Below, one piece after another: positions 22,421 through 30,287 of a stretch of 47,398 bases of DNA. The stretch spans positions 1 through 47,398 of the forward strand of contig NZ_DASVZH010000186.1 of assembly GCF_036391795.1 (NCBI RefSeq), read 5' to 3'. A program made the translations under genes and the position numbers. The notes under the pieces were generated by a model. It saw only the letters and a list, made by a program, of their open reading frames with translations, was not told the DNA's origin and ran no database searches. Position 1 is the stretch's first letter. Each line of letters starts with the position of its first letter. This stretch comes from Oryzihumus sp036391795 (GTDB lineage: Bacteria > Actinomycetota > Actinomycetes > Actinomycetales > Dermatophilaceae).

Positions 22421-23955
22421 AGCGCCCGCTCCGCCAGGTCCTGGTCCCCGGTGGCGACTGCGGCCGCGACCAGGGAGGCCCGCGCCGCGGTCTCGGTGAC
22501 GATGCAGCCCGCACCTTCCAGCCGCTCCCGCTGCGCAGCCAGGCCCTGCGGGTCCCCGTCGGTGCCGAGGACGTAGGCCACGACCTGGGGACCTCCGCGC
22601 GCCATGGCCGCCTCGCACGCCGGCGCCAGCACCCCGGCGGGGTCGGGGTGGGCGCCACGACCGAGCACCACGTCCACGACGATCGCCGCCACCTGCTCGT
22701 CGGCGGCGTGCTCGGCCAGCACCTCCAGCCGGGCCTCGGCGTCGATCATCGGGTGGGGCCGGCCGCGGGTGAACTCCTCCTCCCCGAGGTCGAGGCACTG
22801 GTGCGACCCCGGAGGGGCCGGCAGCCCCCACTTCGGGTTGATCGGCACGTTGGACCTGACCTCGCCCAGCACCCGGCCGAGGAGGACCAGGGACTCGTAG
22901 CAGAGGGTCCCCCCGGAGAACAGGCCGCGGACCAGGGTCCGCTGCGGCGCGAGCCGGCGACGGGCCTCGGTCACCGTGGGCCCGGCGGTCCCGGTCGTGA
23001 CGGGAGCCGGACGACCGAGGACGTCCAGCGTGGCCACCACCCCGCCCTCGAGCGTGTCGGCGAGCCGGACCCCTGCCGGGGCCTCGAAACCCGGACCCAG
23101 CCCGATCAGGGCGGCCACGACCGGGGTGCCACCACCGGCGCCCAGGACGGTCGCCGCGACGTCCGGCGCCGGAGGCTTCGAGACGAGGAGGATGACGTCG
23201 GTGCCCGGGTCGTCGCGCAGGGCCTCGAGCGCCTGGAGGGTGGTCCGCCCGGCGACCTCGCCGGACAGGTCGCGGCCGCCGACCCCGATCACCTGGCTGA
23301 CACCGGCACCCCACCGGTCGAGCAGGGACATGACCTCCTGCGCGCCGGTGCCCGCAGCCGCCACCACCCCGACGCGCCCGGGCCTGACGACGTTGGCGAA
23401 GCCGAGCCCCACACCGCCCAGCATCGCCGTGCCGGCGCCGGGCCCCATGACCAGCAGGCCCCTGGACCGCGCGAGGTCCTTGAGCCGCACCTCCTCGTGC
23501 ACCGGCACGTTGTCGCTGAACAGCAGCACGTGCAGGCCCGACGACAACGCCTCGAACGTGACGAGCGGGGCGTACTCCCCGGGAACCGAGACGACCGCCA
23601 CGGTCGACCCCGGCTGGGCCTGCACCGCCTGCCGCACCGTCCTCGGCTCCGGCTCCGCGGCCCGCTCGCCGGAGGCCGGTCGTGCTGCAAACGCGGCCCG
23701 CTCCCCCGCATCCAGGGCCTGCTCGGCTGCGTCGTGCGTCGCGGCACGCACCGCCATCACGAAGTCGTTCGGGTCGGCTCCCTCCACGGATGAAGGGTCG
23801 ACCTGCTGGTCGCGGAAGGTCTGCAGGTTGGCCGGGGTCCCCATCGCGGCGCTCGCCCACTCGACGCCCTCGGTCTGGCGCATGGCCCTCATGGCCTCGA
23901 GCTGGACGACCGAGTCCACGTAGGTGTCGGTGAACGTCCGGACCTCGACCGTCAC
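22417..23955 (-). CDS. fdrA: FdrA-like protein (succinyl-CoA-synthetase-like fold)
   Basis: A 512-residue FdrA-family protein. The N-terminal half resembles the NDP-forming acyl-CoA synthetase alpha fold (SVPGEYAPLVTFEALSSGLHVLLFSDNVPV, GPGAGTAMLGGVGLGFANVV, QVIGVGGRDLSGEVAG). The C-terminal half has CLDLGEEEFTRGRPHPMID and a beta-subunit-like domain. In E. coli, FdrA with YlbE and YlbF (AllFGH) forms an oxamate carbamoyltransferase. A DUF1116 (YlbE/AllG) gene occurs at 34103 and a carbamate kinase precedes this gene, but no AllH is present. The enzyme probably moves an acyl or carbamoyl group; the substrate is unknown. Confidence 0.87.
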   Translation of the reverse strand: MTVEVRTFTDTYVDSVVQLEAMRAMRQTEGVEWASAAMGTPANLQTFRDQQVDPSSVEGADPNDFVMAVRAATHDAAEQALDAGERAAFAARPASGERAAEPEPRTVRQAVQAQPGSTVAVVSVPGEYAPLVTFEALSSGLHVLLFSDNVPVHEEVRLKDLARSRGLLVMGPGAGTAMLGGVGLGFANVVRPGRVGVVAAAGTGAQEVMSLLDRWGAGVSQVIGVGGRDLSGEVAGRTTLQALEALRDDPGTDVILLVSKPPAPDVAATVLGAGGGTPVVAALIGLGPGFEAPAGVRLADTLEGGVVATLDVLGRPAPVTTGTAGPTVTEARRRLAPQRTLVRGLFSGGTLCYESLVLLGRVLGEVRSNVPINPKWGLPAPPGSHQCLDLGEEEFTRGRPHPMIDAEARLEVLAEHAADEQVAAIVVDVVLGRGAHPDPAGVLAPACEAAMARGGPQVVAYVLGTDGDPQGLAAQRERLEGAGCIVTETAARASLVAAAVATGDQDLAERAL

Positions 23956-24923
23956 GCCGGGGCCCCCTCCCGGTCGAGCGCGGCCACGATCCGGGTGCCG
24001 GCGGTGGGGTCGTCCCCCCGGGCGCGCAGGGTCGGCGCGGCCAGTGAGGCCGTGGTGATGACGGCCAGCCGTCCCCCGCCGCGCAGGAACCGCGTCGCCG
24101 CCCGCACCTTCGGGCCCATGCTCCCCTCGGGGAACTGCCCCGCTGAGAGGTGGCGCTCGGCATCCGCCACGTCGACGCGCCCCAGCCGGCGCTGGGTGGG
24201 CGTCCCGAAGTCGACCATCACGGCCTCGACCCCCGTGACCAGCACCAGGGCGTCGGCCCCGAGCTGGCGGGCGAGCTCGGCGGCGGCGTAGTCCTTGTCG
24301 ATGACCGCGTCGACCCCGTCCCAGATGGTTCCGCGGCGGGCGACGGGGATGCCTCCTCCACCGTCGGCCACCACCACGTGCCCGGCGTCGAGCAGGCACC
24401 GCAGCGCCCGGATCTCCACGAAGCCGAGGGGCTGCGGTGAGGGGACGACGCGGCGGTACCCGCGGCCGCTGTCCTCGACGAGCACCCAGCCGCGGTCCGC
24501 GGCCAGCCCGGCCGCCTCGGCCTGGGTGTAGAACGGCCCGATCGGCTTGGAGGGATGGTCGAACGCGGGGTCGGCGAGGTCGACGATCACGTGGCTGAGG
24601 ATGCCCACCACGGGGTGGCGCCCGCCGCAGGCCCGGTACACCGAGATGGCGATGAGGGAGCCCAGCTGGCCCTGCGTCATGGCGTCCAGGGCGAACAGCG
24701 GCATCTCCGGCACGGCGTCGCGCGCCCTCTCCTGCTGGATCGCGAGGTTGCCCACCTGCGGCCCGTTGCCGTGCACGATGACGACCCGCCACCCGTCGTC
24801 CAGCAGCTCACGGATGGATCGGGCCATCGCGTCGGCGTGCTCCCGCTGCTGCTCGTAGGTGCCCGCCTCACCCGCGGGGATGATGGCGTTACCGCCCAAG
24901 GCGACCACCGCGATACCCGTCAC
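23952..24923 (-). CDS. arcC: Carbamate kinase
   Basis: A 323-residue amino-acid-kinase-fold enzyme with carbamate kinase signatures: VVALGGNAI at the start, VIVHGNGPQVGNLAIQQE, GGGGIPV and VIDKDYAAAELARQL, with FPEGSMGPKVRAA near the end. It makes ATP from carbamoyl phosphate and ADP, or the reverse. The GTG at 24923 follows GAGG four bases upstream. It is first in the operon with fdrA, as in allantoin/oxalurate loci, so carbamoyl phosphate is probably the product of the FdrA-DUF1116 reaction (inference). Confidence 0.92.
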   Translation of the reverse strand: MTGIAVVALGGNAIIPAGEAGTYEQQREHADAMARSIRELLDDGWRVVIVHGNGPQVGNLAIQQERARDAVPEMPLFALDAMTQGQLGSLIAISVYRACGGRHPVVGILSHVIVDLADPAFDHPSKPIGPFYTQAEAAGLAADRGWVLVEDSGRGYRRVVPSPQPLGFVEIRALRCLLDAGHVVVADGGGGIPVARRGTIWDGVDAVIDKDYAAAELARQLGADALVLVTGVEAVMVDFGTPTQRRLGRVDVADAERHLSAGQFPEGSMGPKVRAATRFLRGGGRLAVITTASLAAPTLRARGDDPTAGTRIVAALDREGAPA

Positions 24924-24974
24924 GGCGCCTCGATTCCTCAAGGGTGTCGGTCCTGGACCGGTCACGGCCAGGTG

Positions 24975-24992
24975 CGTACATCATACGATGTA
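24975..24992. promoter_or_regulatory. Palindromic operator candidate in divergent promoter
   Basis: TACATC-ATAC-GATGTA (24977-24992) is a perfect 6-base inverted repeat with a 4-base spacer between arcC (minus) and the gene at 25040 (plus). Its minus strand contains TATGAT as a possible -10 for arcC. The 11-base CGTACATCATA (24975-24985) recurs upstream of the XRE-cupin gene. Confidence 0.6.
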
Positions 24993-25039
24993 GGCATGGC
25001 CGATGGTGTATGCAGCATGGGCGGACCAGGGGGCTGGCC

Positions 25040-25675
25040 GTGACGCAGCCCGGGTCCGGCACCCCCGCCGTCCCGCCGGAGGCGGCGGCCCGGTTCACCG
25101 CGGCCGAGTCCCGCCTCTATCCCCTGGCGCTGGTCGACCCGGCCGGGTACGAGCGGGCCGTCGCCGCCACCGGCAGGCTGCTGACCGGGCTGCGCTCCAG
25201 CTCCCCGGACATCGGGGCGGTGCTGGCACAGAGGGACCGCCTGGTCGAGTCCCTGACCGACACGTCCGGCGAGCGCTCGGCCGAGCTGGGCGGGCTCTCG
25301 CCCGAGACCGTGGTGGACGCGGCCTGCGCCGTCCGGTGCCGGGAGCTGTGGGCCCGGGACCGGGCCCGCCGGGCGCAGCAGCGAGTCGCGGCCGCCCGGG
25401 CGGCGGGGCAGGAGTGGCTGGTCGAGGAGCCGGACGCCGACGCCGTGATGACCGGGGAGTACCGCCGGGTCGAGCTCCACGTGCCGACCGGCACCATGCT
25501 CGTCGGCGTGGTGGAGTCCGGCGGCGCGGCCGACACGGCATACGAGGTGCAGGTGATCCCGGCCCCGACGGCCGACGGGATGTCGGCCCCGGAGGTGAGC
25601 GAGGCCTACGGCGACCGGGCCTCCTGGGTCGCGGCCCTGCAGCGTCACCGCGAGGCGCTGTCGGCGCGCCGGTGA
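25040..25675 (+). CDS. Uncharacterised protein, first gene of radical SAM unit
   Basis: A 211-residue soluble protein that I do not recognise. The N-terminal 110 residues are predicted helical (TAAESRLYPLALVDPAGYERAVAATGRLLTGLRS), with a single Cys pair in AACAVRCRELW. A long Arg/Ala helix follows, then a C-terminal region rich in beta strand (EYRRVELHVPTGTMLVGVVESGGAADTAYEVQVIPAP). The GTG at 25040 has AGGGGG six bases upstream. It lies between the divergent promoter and the radical SAM gene, so it probably works in the same pathway. Confidence 0.75.
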   Translation: MTQPGSGTPAVPPEAAARFTAAESRLYPLALVDPAGYERAVAATGRLLTGLRSSSPDIGAVLAQRDRLVESLTDTSGERSAELGGLSPETVVDAACAVRCRELWARDRARRAQQRVAAARAAGQEWLVEEPDADAVMTGEYRRVELHVPTGTMLVGVVESGGAADTAYEVQVIPAPTADGMSAPEVSEAYGDRASWVAALQRHREALSARR

Positions 25676-25690
25676 CCGTCCTTCGGCACC

Positions 25691-25740
25691 TTGACAGGCG
25701 CAGCGGCCGAAACGTTTGCTAAGGGATACGGTTCGTTTCG
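25691..25740 (+). promoter_or_regulatory. Possible promoter/operator region before radical SAM gene
   Basis: A TTGACA hexamer (25691-25696) and an A/T-rich patch lie in the 89-base gap before the radical SAM start. CGAAACG (25708-25714) and its complement CGTTTCG (25734-25740) form an inverted repeat. No good -10 at the right spacing is visible. The GAAAC half resembles parts of nitrogen-regulator (GlnR) boxes but the spacing does not fit, so I only record it. Confidence 0.35.
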
Positions 25741-25764
25741 CTCAGTGAACGACTGGGGAGAGCC

Positions 25765-26931
25765 ATGAGCGTCCACCCAGGACCCCCTGCCACCCCGCCG
25801 GACGCGGCCGCCGCCGGGATCGCCGCCCTGGTGGTGGACCTGCAGTCCCGCGGGCTGAGGGTGGAGGTGCCCCTCGAGCGGCGGCGCGGGGGCGCCGGCC
25901 CGACGGACTCCGGGATGCTCTGGGTCGGCGGCTACCCGGTCACCGTGCCGACGGACAACCAGGCCTCGGCCGGCTCGCCCTACGTCCTGCGGGCCGAGGA
26001 CGAGGGGTATGCCGTGTTCCGCGACGGCGAGCGCCTGGCCGCGGCATCCACCCAGCGCCGTCCCCGCTTCTACGACCTGGCCACCGCCGACGGCGTCCCC
26101 TACTGGAAGATCGGCCTGCTCCACCTGGACTCGTTCGCGAGCACGGTCGTGCAGACCTGCGCCTACTGGGGCAACGAGAACCAGTGCCGCTTCTGCGGGA
26201 TCGAGGTGTCGCTCGAGGCGGGGCGCACCATCGTCAAGAAGACCCCGGAGCAGCTCGCGGAGGTCGCGGTCGCGGCCAAGGAGCTCGACGGGGCGGTCGA
26301 CGCCACGCTGACGACGGGCAGCTCCAACGGGGTCGACCGCGGGGCGCGCTACGTGGCCCGCTGCGCCGAGGCGGTCAAGAAGGCCTCCGGCCTGCCGGTC
26401 GAGATCCAGTTCGAGCCTCCGCGCGACCTCGACGTCATCGACGAGGTCGGCGAGATGGGGGTGGACTCCGTCGGCATCCACGTCGAGTCCTTCGACCCGG
26501 ACGTGCTGGCCCGCGTCGCGCCGGCCAAGGCCCGCACCGGGATCGGGCGCTACGTCGAGGCCTGGACCCGCGCCGTCGAGGTCTTCGGCCGGGGGCAGGT
26601 CTCCACCTACGTCATCCTGGGCATGGGCGAGGACCCCGACCTGACCCTGGACGGCTGCCGGCGCGCGGTGGACCTGGGGGTGTTCCCGTTCGTCGTCCCG
26701 CTCCGGCCGGTCGCCGGGAGCCTGATGGAGGATGCCCTCCCCCCGGACGCGGCCTACACCGAGCGGATGTATCGCGCCGTCGCCGGCTACATGGCCGCCC
26801 GGGGCATGCACCCCGCCATCGCCAAGGCCGGCTGCGCGCGGTGCCAGGCGTGTTCCGGGCTCACCCCGGTCGCCTCGGCCCTGCGGTCCTCGCCGTTGCT
26901 GCAGATCGGCCGGCCGCCGCGGCCCCGGTGA
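25765..26931 (+). CDS. MSMEG_0568/NitD-family radical SAM protein
   Basis: A 388-residue radical SAM enzyme. The N-terminal 110 residues precede a TIM-barrel-like core. The presumed cluster cysteines are Cys132, Cys141 and Cys144 (TCAYWGNENQCRFCGIE), a CX8CX2C spacing instead of the common CX3CX2C. A second group at the C-terminus, Cys357, Cys360 and Cys363 (AGCARCQACSG), could bind an extra iron-sulfur cluster. The overall sequence matches the MSMEG_0568/Sll0785 (NitD) family of Nit1C loci, whose reaction is unknown. ATG 25765 follows GGGGAGA. The GNAT gene begins 16 bases downstream. Confidence 0.88.
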   Translation: MSVHPGPPATPPDAAAAGIAALVVDLQSRGLRVEVPLERRRGGAGPTDSGMLWVGGYPVTVPTDNQASAGSPYVLRAEDEGYAVFRDGERLAAASTQRRPRFYDLATADGVPYWKIGLLHLDSFASTVVQTCAYWGNENQCRFCGIEVSLEAGRTIVKKTPEQLAEVAVAAKELDGAVDATLTTGSSNGVDRGARYVARCAEAVKKASGLPVEIQFEPPRDLDVIDEVGEMGVDSVGIHVESFDPDVLARVAPAKARTGIGRYVEAWTRAVEVFGRGQVSTYVILGMGEDPDLTLDGCRRAVDLGVFPFVVPLRPVAGSLMEDALPPDAAYTERMYRAVAGYMAARGMHPAIAKAGCARCQACSGLTPVASALRSSPLLQIGRPPRPR

Positions 26932-26946
26932 CCGCGAGGGCATGCC

Positions 26947-27519
26947 GTGACCGCCGCCGATGCCTCCGCCACCCGGCCGGGCCGGGCAGCCGACCTCCGC
27001 CCCGCCACAGTCGCGCCGTCGCCCGTCACGTGCCGGGAGGCGGGCTCGTCCGAGGAGCTGGTCGCGCACTTCGCGGTGCGGCACGAGGTCTTCGTCCTGG
27101 AGCAGGCGGTCTTCGCCGGCTCGGACCGGGACGAGCGCGACGCCCGGTCCTCGACGGTCCACGTCGTCGGGTGCTGCGACGGCGTCGTCGCGGGCAGCGT
27201 CCGGCTGTATGAGCTCGACGCCCTGGCGGGCCTGTGGCAGGGAGACCGGCTCGCCGTCCTGGCGCCGTTCCGGGTCCGGGGCCTGGGCGCGCCGCTGGTC
27301 CGCTGCGCGGTCGCCCTCGCCGGGGCCCGCGGGGGCCGCGCGATGGTGGCTCACATCCAGCTGCCCAACGTCACGTTCTTCACCCGGCTGGGCTGGGAGC
27401 CGGTGGGCGCGCCCGAGACGTACGTCGGCCTGCCCCACCAGCAGATGCGTATCGCGCTGCCCTCACCGGAGAGGGGCGCCTCCCTCGCGCGCGCCCTCGC
27501 CGAGGGGACCGGCGCCTGA
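26947..27519 (+). CDS. MSMEG_0567/Sll0786 (NitE)-family GNAT N-acetyltransferase
   Basis: A 190-residue acetyltransferase of the GNAT fold. It has the family opening FAVRHEVFVLEQAVFAGSDRDERD, an acyl-CoA-binding region around RLAVLAPFRVRGLGAPLVRCAVALA and the C-terminal HIQLPNVTFFTRLGWEPVG. This pattern is that of the NitE-like proteins that adjoin NitD in Nit1C clusters. Acceptor is unknown. The GTG at 26947 lies shortly downstream of the radical SAM stop. It ends convergent to the AIR-synthase-like gene. Confidence 0.86.
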   Translation: MTAADASATRPGRAADLRPATVAPSPVTCREAGSSEELVAHFAVRHEVFVLEQAVFAGSDRDERDARSSTVHVVGCCDGVVAGSVRLYELDALAGLWQGDRLAVLAPFRVRGLGAPLVRCAVALAGARGGRAMVAHIQLPNVTFFTRLGWEPVGAPETYVGLPHQQMRIALPSPERGASLARALAEGTGA

Positions 27520-27543
27520 GGTCGTGGTCCGCCGGGGGCAGGG

Positions 27544-28545
27544 TCAGCGCCGCAAGCCGGTCACCGGGGTGACCGCGAGGTCGAGCACCGTCGCCTGCCG
27601 GCCACCGGAGGCCAGCCGGAGCAGCCCGGTGTCGTCGATGACGCCCACGGCTGCGGCGTCCAGCCCGCGGGAGTGGAACGCCGCCGCGCACTCCTGCGCG
27701 CGGTCCGGCGGTGTGCAGAGCAGGAAGGCGTAGGCCGGGAAGCAGGTCAGCCACGCGGCCATCGGGACGCCGGTTGGCCGGGGCAGGCGGTCGAGGTCCA
27801 CCGTGACGCCGAACCGGCCCCACTCCAGCAGCATGGCCAGCGAACCCACCAGGCCGGCCATGCTCACGTCCTTGGCCGCGACGGCGGCACCCGACCCGGC
27901 GATCCGGGCCAGCAGGCGCACGTCCCCGGCCAGCTCCGCGCCTCGCTCGTCGAAGGAGCGGAAGAAGGGGAAGTCCGCGCGCATCGTGCCATCGGTGCAG
28001 CACGCGACCACGAGCGCCTGTCCCGCCGCGACGTGGGTCAGGGACAGCACCGCACCGGCCGTCCCGACGCCGAAGGCGGAGACGGCAGGCGGCCCGTCGT
28101 GCAGGGTGAGGTGCCCACCCACGACCGGCACGTCGTACAGCCGGCTCGCCGCCTGCATGCCGCGCAGCGCCTCCCGGGCCAGGTCGACGGTGCCGACGAT
28201 GGTGTCGACGATGGCGCGCGGCTCCGCCCCCATCGCGGCCAGGTCGTTGACGTTGGTCAGGACCGCTGCGAAGCCCGCGCCGTAGGGGTCCCGGGCCACG
28301 AAGGCGGGCAGCAGCGCCTCCCCGCAGGCGATCACCTGGCCGTCGGGGGACCCGGCCGCGCCTGTGGCGCCCATCCGGACCACCGCCCCGTCGTCCCCGG
28401 GGCCGTGGACCCAGCTCGCCGTGCCCATCACCTCGCTGACCAGGCCGATCTCCGCCTTGGCCCGCAGGGCCGCGTGCGTGCGCAGGTGGGCCGCCAGCTG
28501 CTCCAGGTCACCAAGCCCGTCGGGCCCGCCCGGGGTCGCGTCCAT
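27544..28545 (-). CDS. Sll0787/NitF-family AIR synthase-like protein (PurM fold)
   Basis: A 333-residue PurM/ThiL/SelD-fold ATP-binding enzyme. The N-terminal domain has DDGAVVRMG and LTNVNDLAAMGAEPRAIVDTIVG, with GGHLTLHDGPPAVSAFGVG as the family motif; the C-terminal domain contains KDVSMAGLVGSLAMLLEWGRFG. It belongs to the Sll0787/NitF group always seen with NitD and NitE. It probably phosphorylates or amidates a small molecule with ATP. The ATG at 28545 follows GGAGGTGG. It is transcribed alone, divergent from the CoM operon. Confidence 0.87.
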   Translation of the reverse strand: MDATPGGPDGLGDLEQLAAHLRTHAALRAKAEIGLVSEVMGTASWVHGPGDDGAVVRMGATGAAGSPDGQVIACGEALLPAFVARDPYGAGFAAVLTNVNDLAAMGAEPRAIVDTIVGTVDLAREALRGMQAASRLYDVPVVGGHLTLHDGPPAVSAFGVGTAGAVLSLTHVAAGQALVVACCTDGTMRADFPFFRSFDERGAELAGDVRLLARIAGSGAAVAAKDVSMAGLVGSLAMLLEWGRFGVTVDLDRLPRPTGVPMAAWLTCFPAYAFLLCTPPDRAQECAAAFHSRGLDAAAVGVIDDTGLLRLASGGRQATVLDLAVTPVTGLRR

Positions 28546-28589
28546 GGCCACCTCCCTCCGGCACCCTGTCGGAAAGTGTATGAGGCTTT

Positions 28590-28603
28590 TAACATAGAAG
28601 ACG
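28590..28603 (+). promoter_or_regulatory. TAACAT -10 with leaderless start of CoM operon
   Basis: TAACAT (28590-28595) ends seven bases before the GTG at 28603, in the most A/T-rich patch of the region (28573-28600). No ribosome site precedes the GTG, so initiation at or near 28603 would yield a leaderless message. A clear -35 is not visible. The gap to the divergent AIR-synthase start is 57 bases. Confidence 0.5.
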
Positions 28604-29376
28604 TGTCGCTGCCGACCTTTCTGAGTCTGCCGGAGCGAGGAAGCAAGCCGCGCGTCGCGGGACTGACCCACGTCCTCGACACGGGGGCCAGCGTCGCCGC
28701 GACCGAGGCGGTCCTGACGACCGGCGCAGCCCACCTCGACCTCTGGAAGCTCGGCTGGGGCATCGCCTACGTCGACCCCGGGCTCCCGGCCAAGCTGTCC
28801 CTGCTCGAGGCGGCCGACGTGCTGGCCTGCCTCGGCGGCACCCTGATGGAGATCGCCTGGTGCCAGGGCAAGGTCGGCGAGTGCCTGGACTGGGCGTTCG
28901 AGGCCGGACTCGCCTGCGTCGAGGTCTCCCGGGGTGTGGCGCCCATGCCGTTGGCGGACAAGCGCGACCTCATCCGGCGCGCGGCAGGCCGCTTCGTGGT
29001 GCTCTCCGAGGTGGGCAGCAAGGACCCGCAGGAGCACGCGAGCCCCGCGGAGTGGGCCGCGGAGGTCGCGGGTGACCTCGACGCCGGGGCGCGCTGGGTG
29101 ATCGCGGAGGGCCGGGAGAGCGGCACCGTCGGCCTCTACCGCCCCGACGGCACCGTGCGGGAGGAGCTCGTGCAGGCCGCTCTTCGCGGCGGCGGTCTGG
29201 ACCGGGTGTTCTTCGAGGCCCCCCGCAAGGAGCAGCAGGCCTGGTTCATCCGCGAGCACGGCCCCGAGGTGAACCTGGCCAACATCCCCCTCGCCGACGT
29301 CCTGGCCCTGGAGACGTTGCGGCTCGGGCTCCGGGCGGACACCTGCGCCGTCCACGCCCCCTGGGTGACGACGTGA
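28603..29376 (+). CDS. comA: Phosphosulfolactate synthase (ComA/XcbB-like), first step of coenzyme M synthesis
   Basis: A 257-residue TIM-barrel enzyme of the ComA family, which adds sulfite to phosphoenolpyruvate to give (R)-phospho-3-sulfolactate. The sequence follows archaeal ComA closely: KLGWGIAYV, GGTLMEIAWCQGKVGECLDWAFEAG, EVSRGVAPMPLADKRDLIR, LSEVGSKD, DLDAGARWVIAEGRESGTVGLYRPDG, VFFEAPRKEQQAWFIREHGPEVNLANI and LETLRLGLRADT. Bacterial homologues act in CoM synthesis (XcbB1 of Xanthobacter) or, in spores, sulfolactate formation. The next genes (two AFS lyases and a D-cysteine-desulfhydrase-like PLP enzyme) decide for CoM. The GTG at 28603 seems leaderless. Confidence 0.9.
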   Translation: MSLPTFLSLPERGSKPRVAGLTHVLDTGASVAATEAVLTTGAAHLDLWKLGWGIAYVDPGLPAKLSLLEAADVLACLGGTLMEIAWCQGKVGECLDWAFEAGLACVEVSRGVAPMPLADKRDLIRRAAGRFVVLSEVGSKDPQEHASPAEWAAEVAGDLDAGARWVIAEGRESGTVGLYRPDGTVREELVQAALRGGGLDRVFFEAPRKEQQAWFIREHGPEVNLANIPLADVLALETLRLGLRADTCAVHAPWVTT

Positions 29377-30287
29377 GCCGGACGCCGGCGGCGCACCGAC
29401 CCAACCTGGTGCCCGGTGCCTACCGGGGCGTGGCCGTCTCCGACGTCACCTGTGAGCTCGACGAGGGTTCGCTGGCGGCGCACTTCGTCGGCCTGGAGGC
29501 CTACCGGCGGACCCGGTTCATCGTGGTCCGGCGCGGTGCACAGACCGCGATCCTGTCGGTGCAGAAGGCGTCCGTCGAGGGCGGCGCGGACCCGCTGTTC
29601 GTGCCGATCACCGCGGTCAACCTCCTCGCCGGACCGCAGGAGTGCGCCTTCGTGGTCCGCCCCGACCTGGACGCGGCGGTGCCCTCGATGCTGGCGCGCG
29701 CGGCCCTGGAGGAGGCGCCCGGCAGGCGCGGAGTGGTCATGCAGGACGGTTACGGCCACATCAGCTTCATCGTGGACCCCGCGCCGCTGCGGCTCACGGT
29801 CCGTGAGGTCGTCCCGCCGCATCCCGCGAAGCTCTTCGACCAGACCCGACGGCTGCTCGACGTCGCCGAGCACCTGCCCCCCATCGAGCTGGTCGCCGAG
29901 GTCGTCGACCTCGCCGAGCTGGCACGCACCCACCCCGCGAAGGCCTACCTGCTGCCCTGCCGGGGCGGCGGGGTCACCGTCCAGGGCAGCACCACCTGGT
30001 ACCTTGACCAGCGGCCGGAGCACCGGGCGTGGACCCTGCTCGGCTGTGAGCGCTCGCAGCAGATCCACGAGTGGTTCTACGGCGAGCGGGCCGAGCAGGT
30101 CGACACCTGCCCCCGGCGGGCCGGGCCGACCCCGGGCGCGGTGCTGACCCGGTGCTGCCTGCTGGAGCACGAGGTTCTCACCGAGCCCGGACAGGTCGTG
30201 GTGCCGTGGGGCGCCACCCTCGCCCAGGTCTCCGAGGCCCTGGAGCGGATCGTGCGCGAGTGGGAGCCCTCGTGGGCACCCGCCTGA
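29373..30287 (+). CDS. Uncharacterised 304-residue protein in the CoM operon
   Basis: I do not recognise this protein. It is soluble, with a beta-rich N-terminal region (YRGVAVSDVTCELDEGSLAAHFVGLEAYRRTRFIVV), a central FVVRPDLDAAVPSMLARAALEEA segment, and a Cys-containing C-terminal half (LLPCRGGGVTV, LLGCERSQQIHEW, DTCPRRAG, TRCCLLEHEVL). Several of the cysteines and a His (HEWFYG) could form a metal or thiol site. The GTG at 29373 overlaps the comA stop (GTGA) and its stop overlaps the lyase start, so it is firmly inside the operon. It may be a CoM-related transferase or the missing decarboxylation or conjugation factor; this is speculation. Confidence 0.8.
   Translation: MSRTPAAHRPNLVPGAYRGVAVSDVTCELDEGSLAAHFVGLEAYRRTRFIVVRRGAQTAILSVQKASVEGGADPLFVPITAVNLLAGPQECAFVVRPDLDAAVPSMLARAALEEAPGRRGVVMQDGYGHISFIVDPAPLRLTVREVVPPHPAKLFDQTRRLLDVAEHLPPIELVAEVVDLAELARTHPAKAYLLPCRGGGVTVQGSTTWYLDQRPEHRAWTLLGCERSQQIHEWFYGERAEQVDTCPRRAGPTPGAVLTRCCLLEHEVLTEPGQVVVPWGATLAQVSEALERIVREWEPSWAPA

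Noticed and set aside
25691..25740. GlnR nitrogen-regulator box before the radical SAM gene
   Set aside because: A GAAAC half is present, but no second half at the required spacing.
25040..30287. Third oxamate carbamoyltransferase subunit (AllH, DUF2877)
   Set aside because: Neither unknown protein shows the GPGLTPSxDD-type motif of DUF2877.
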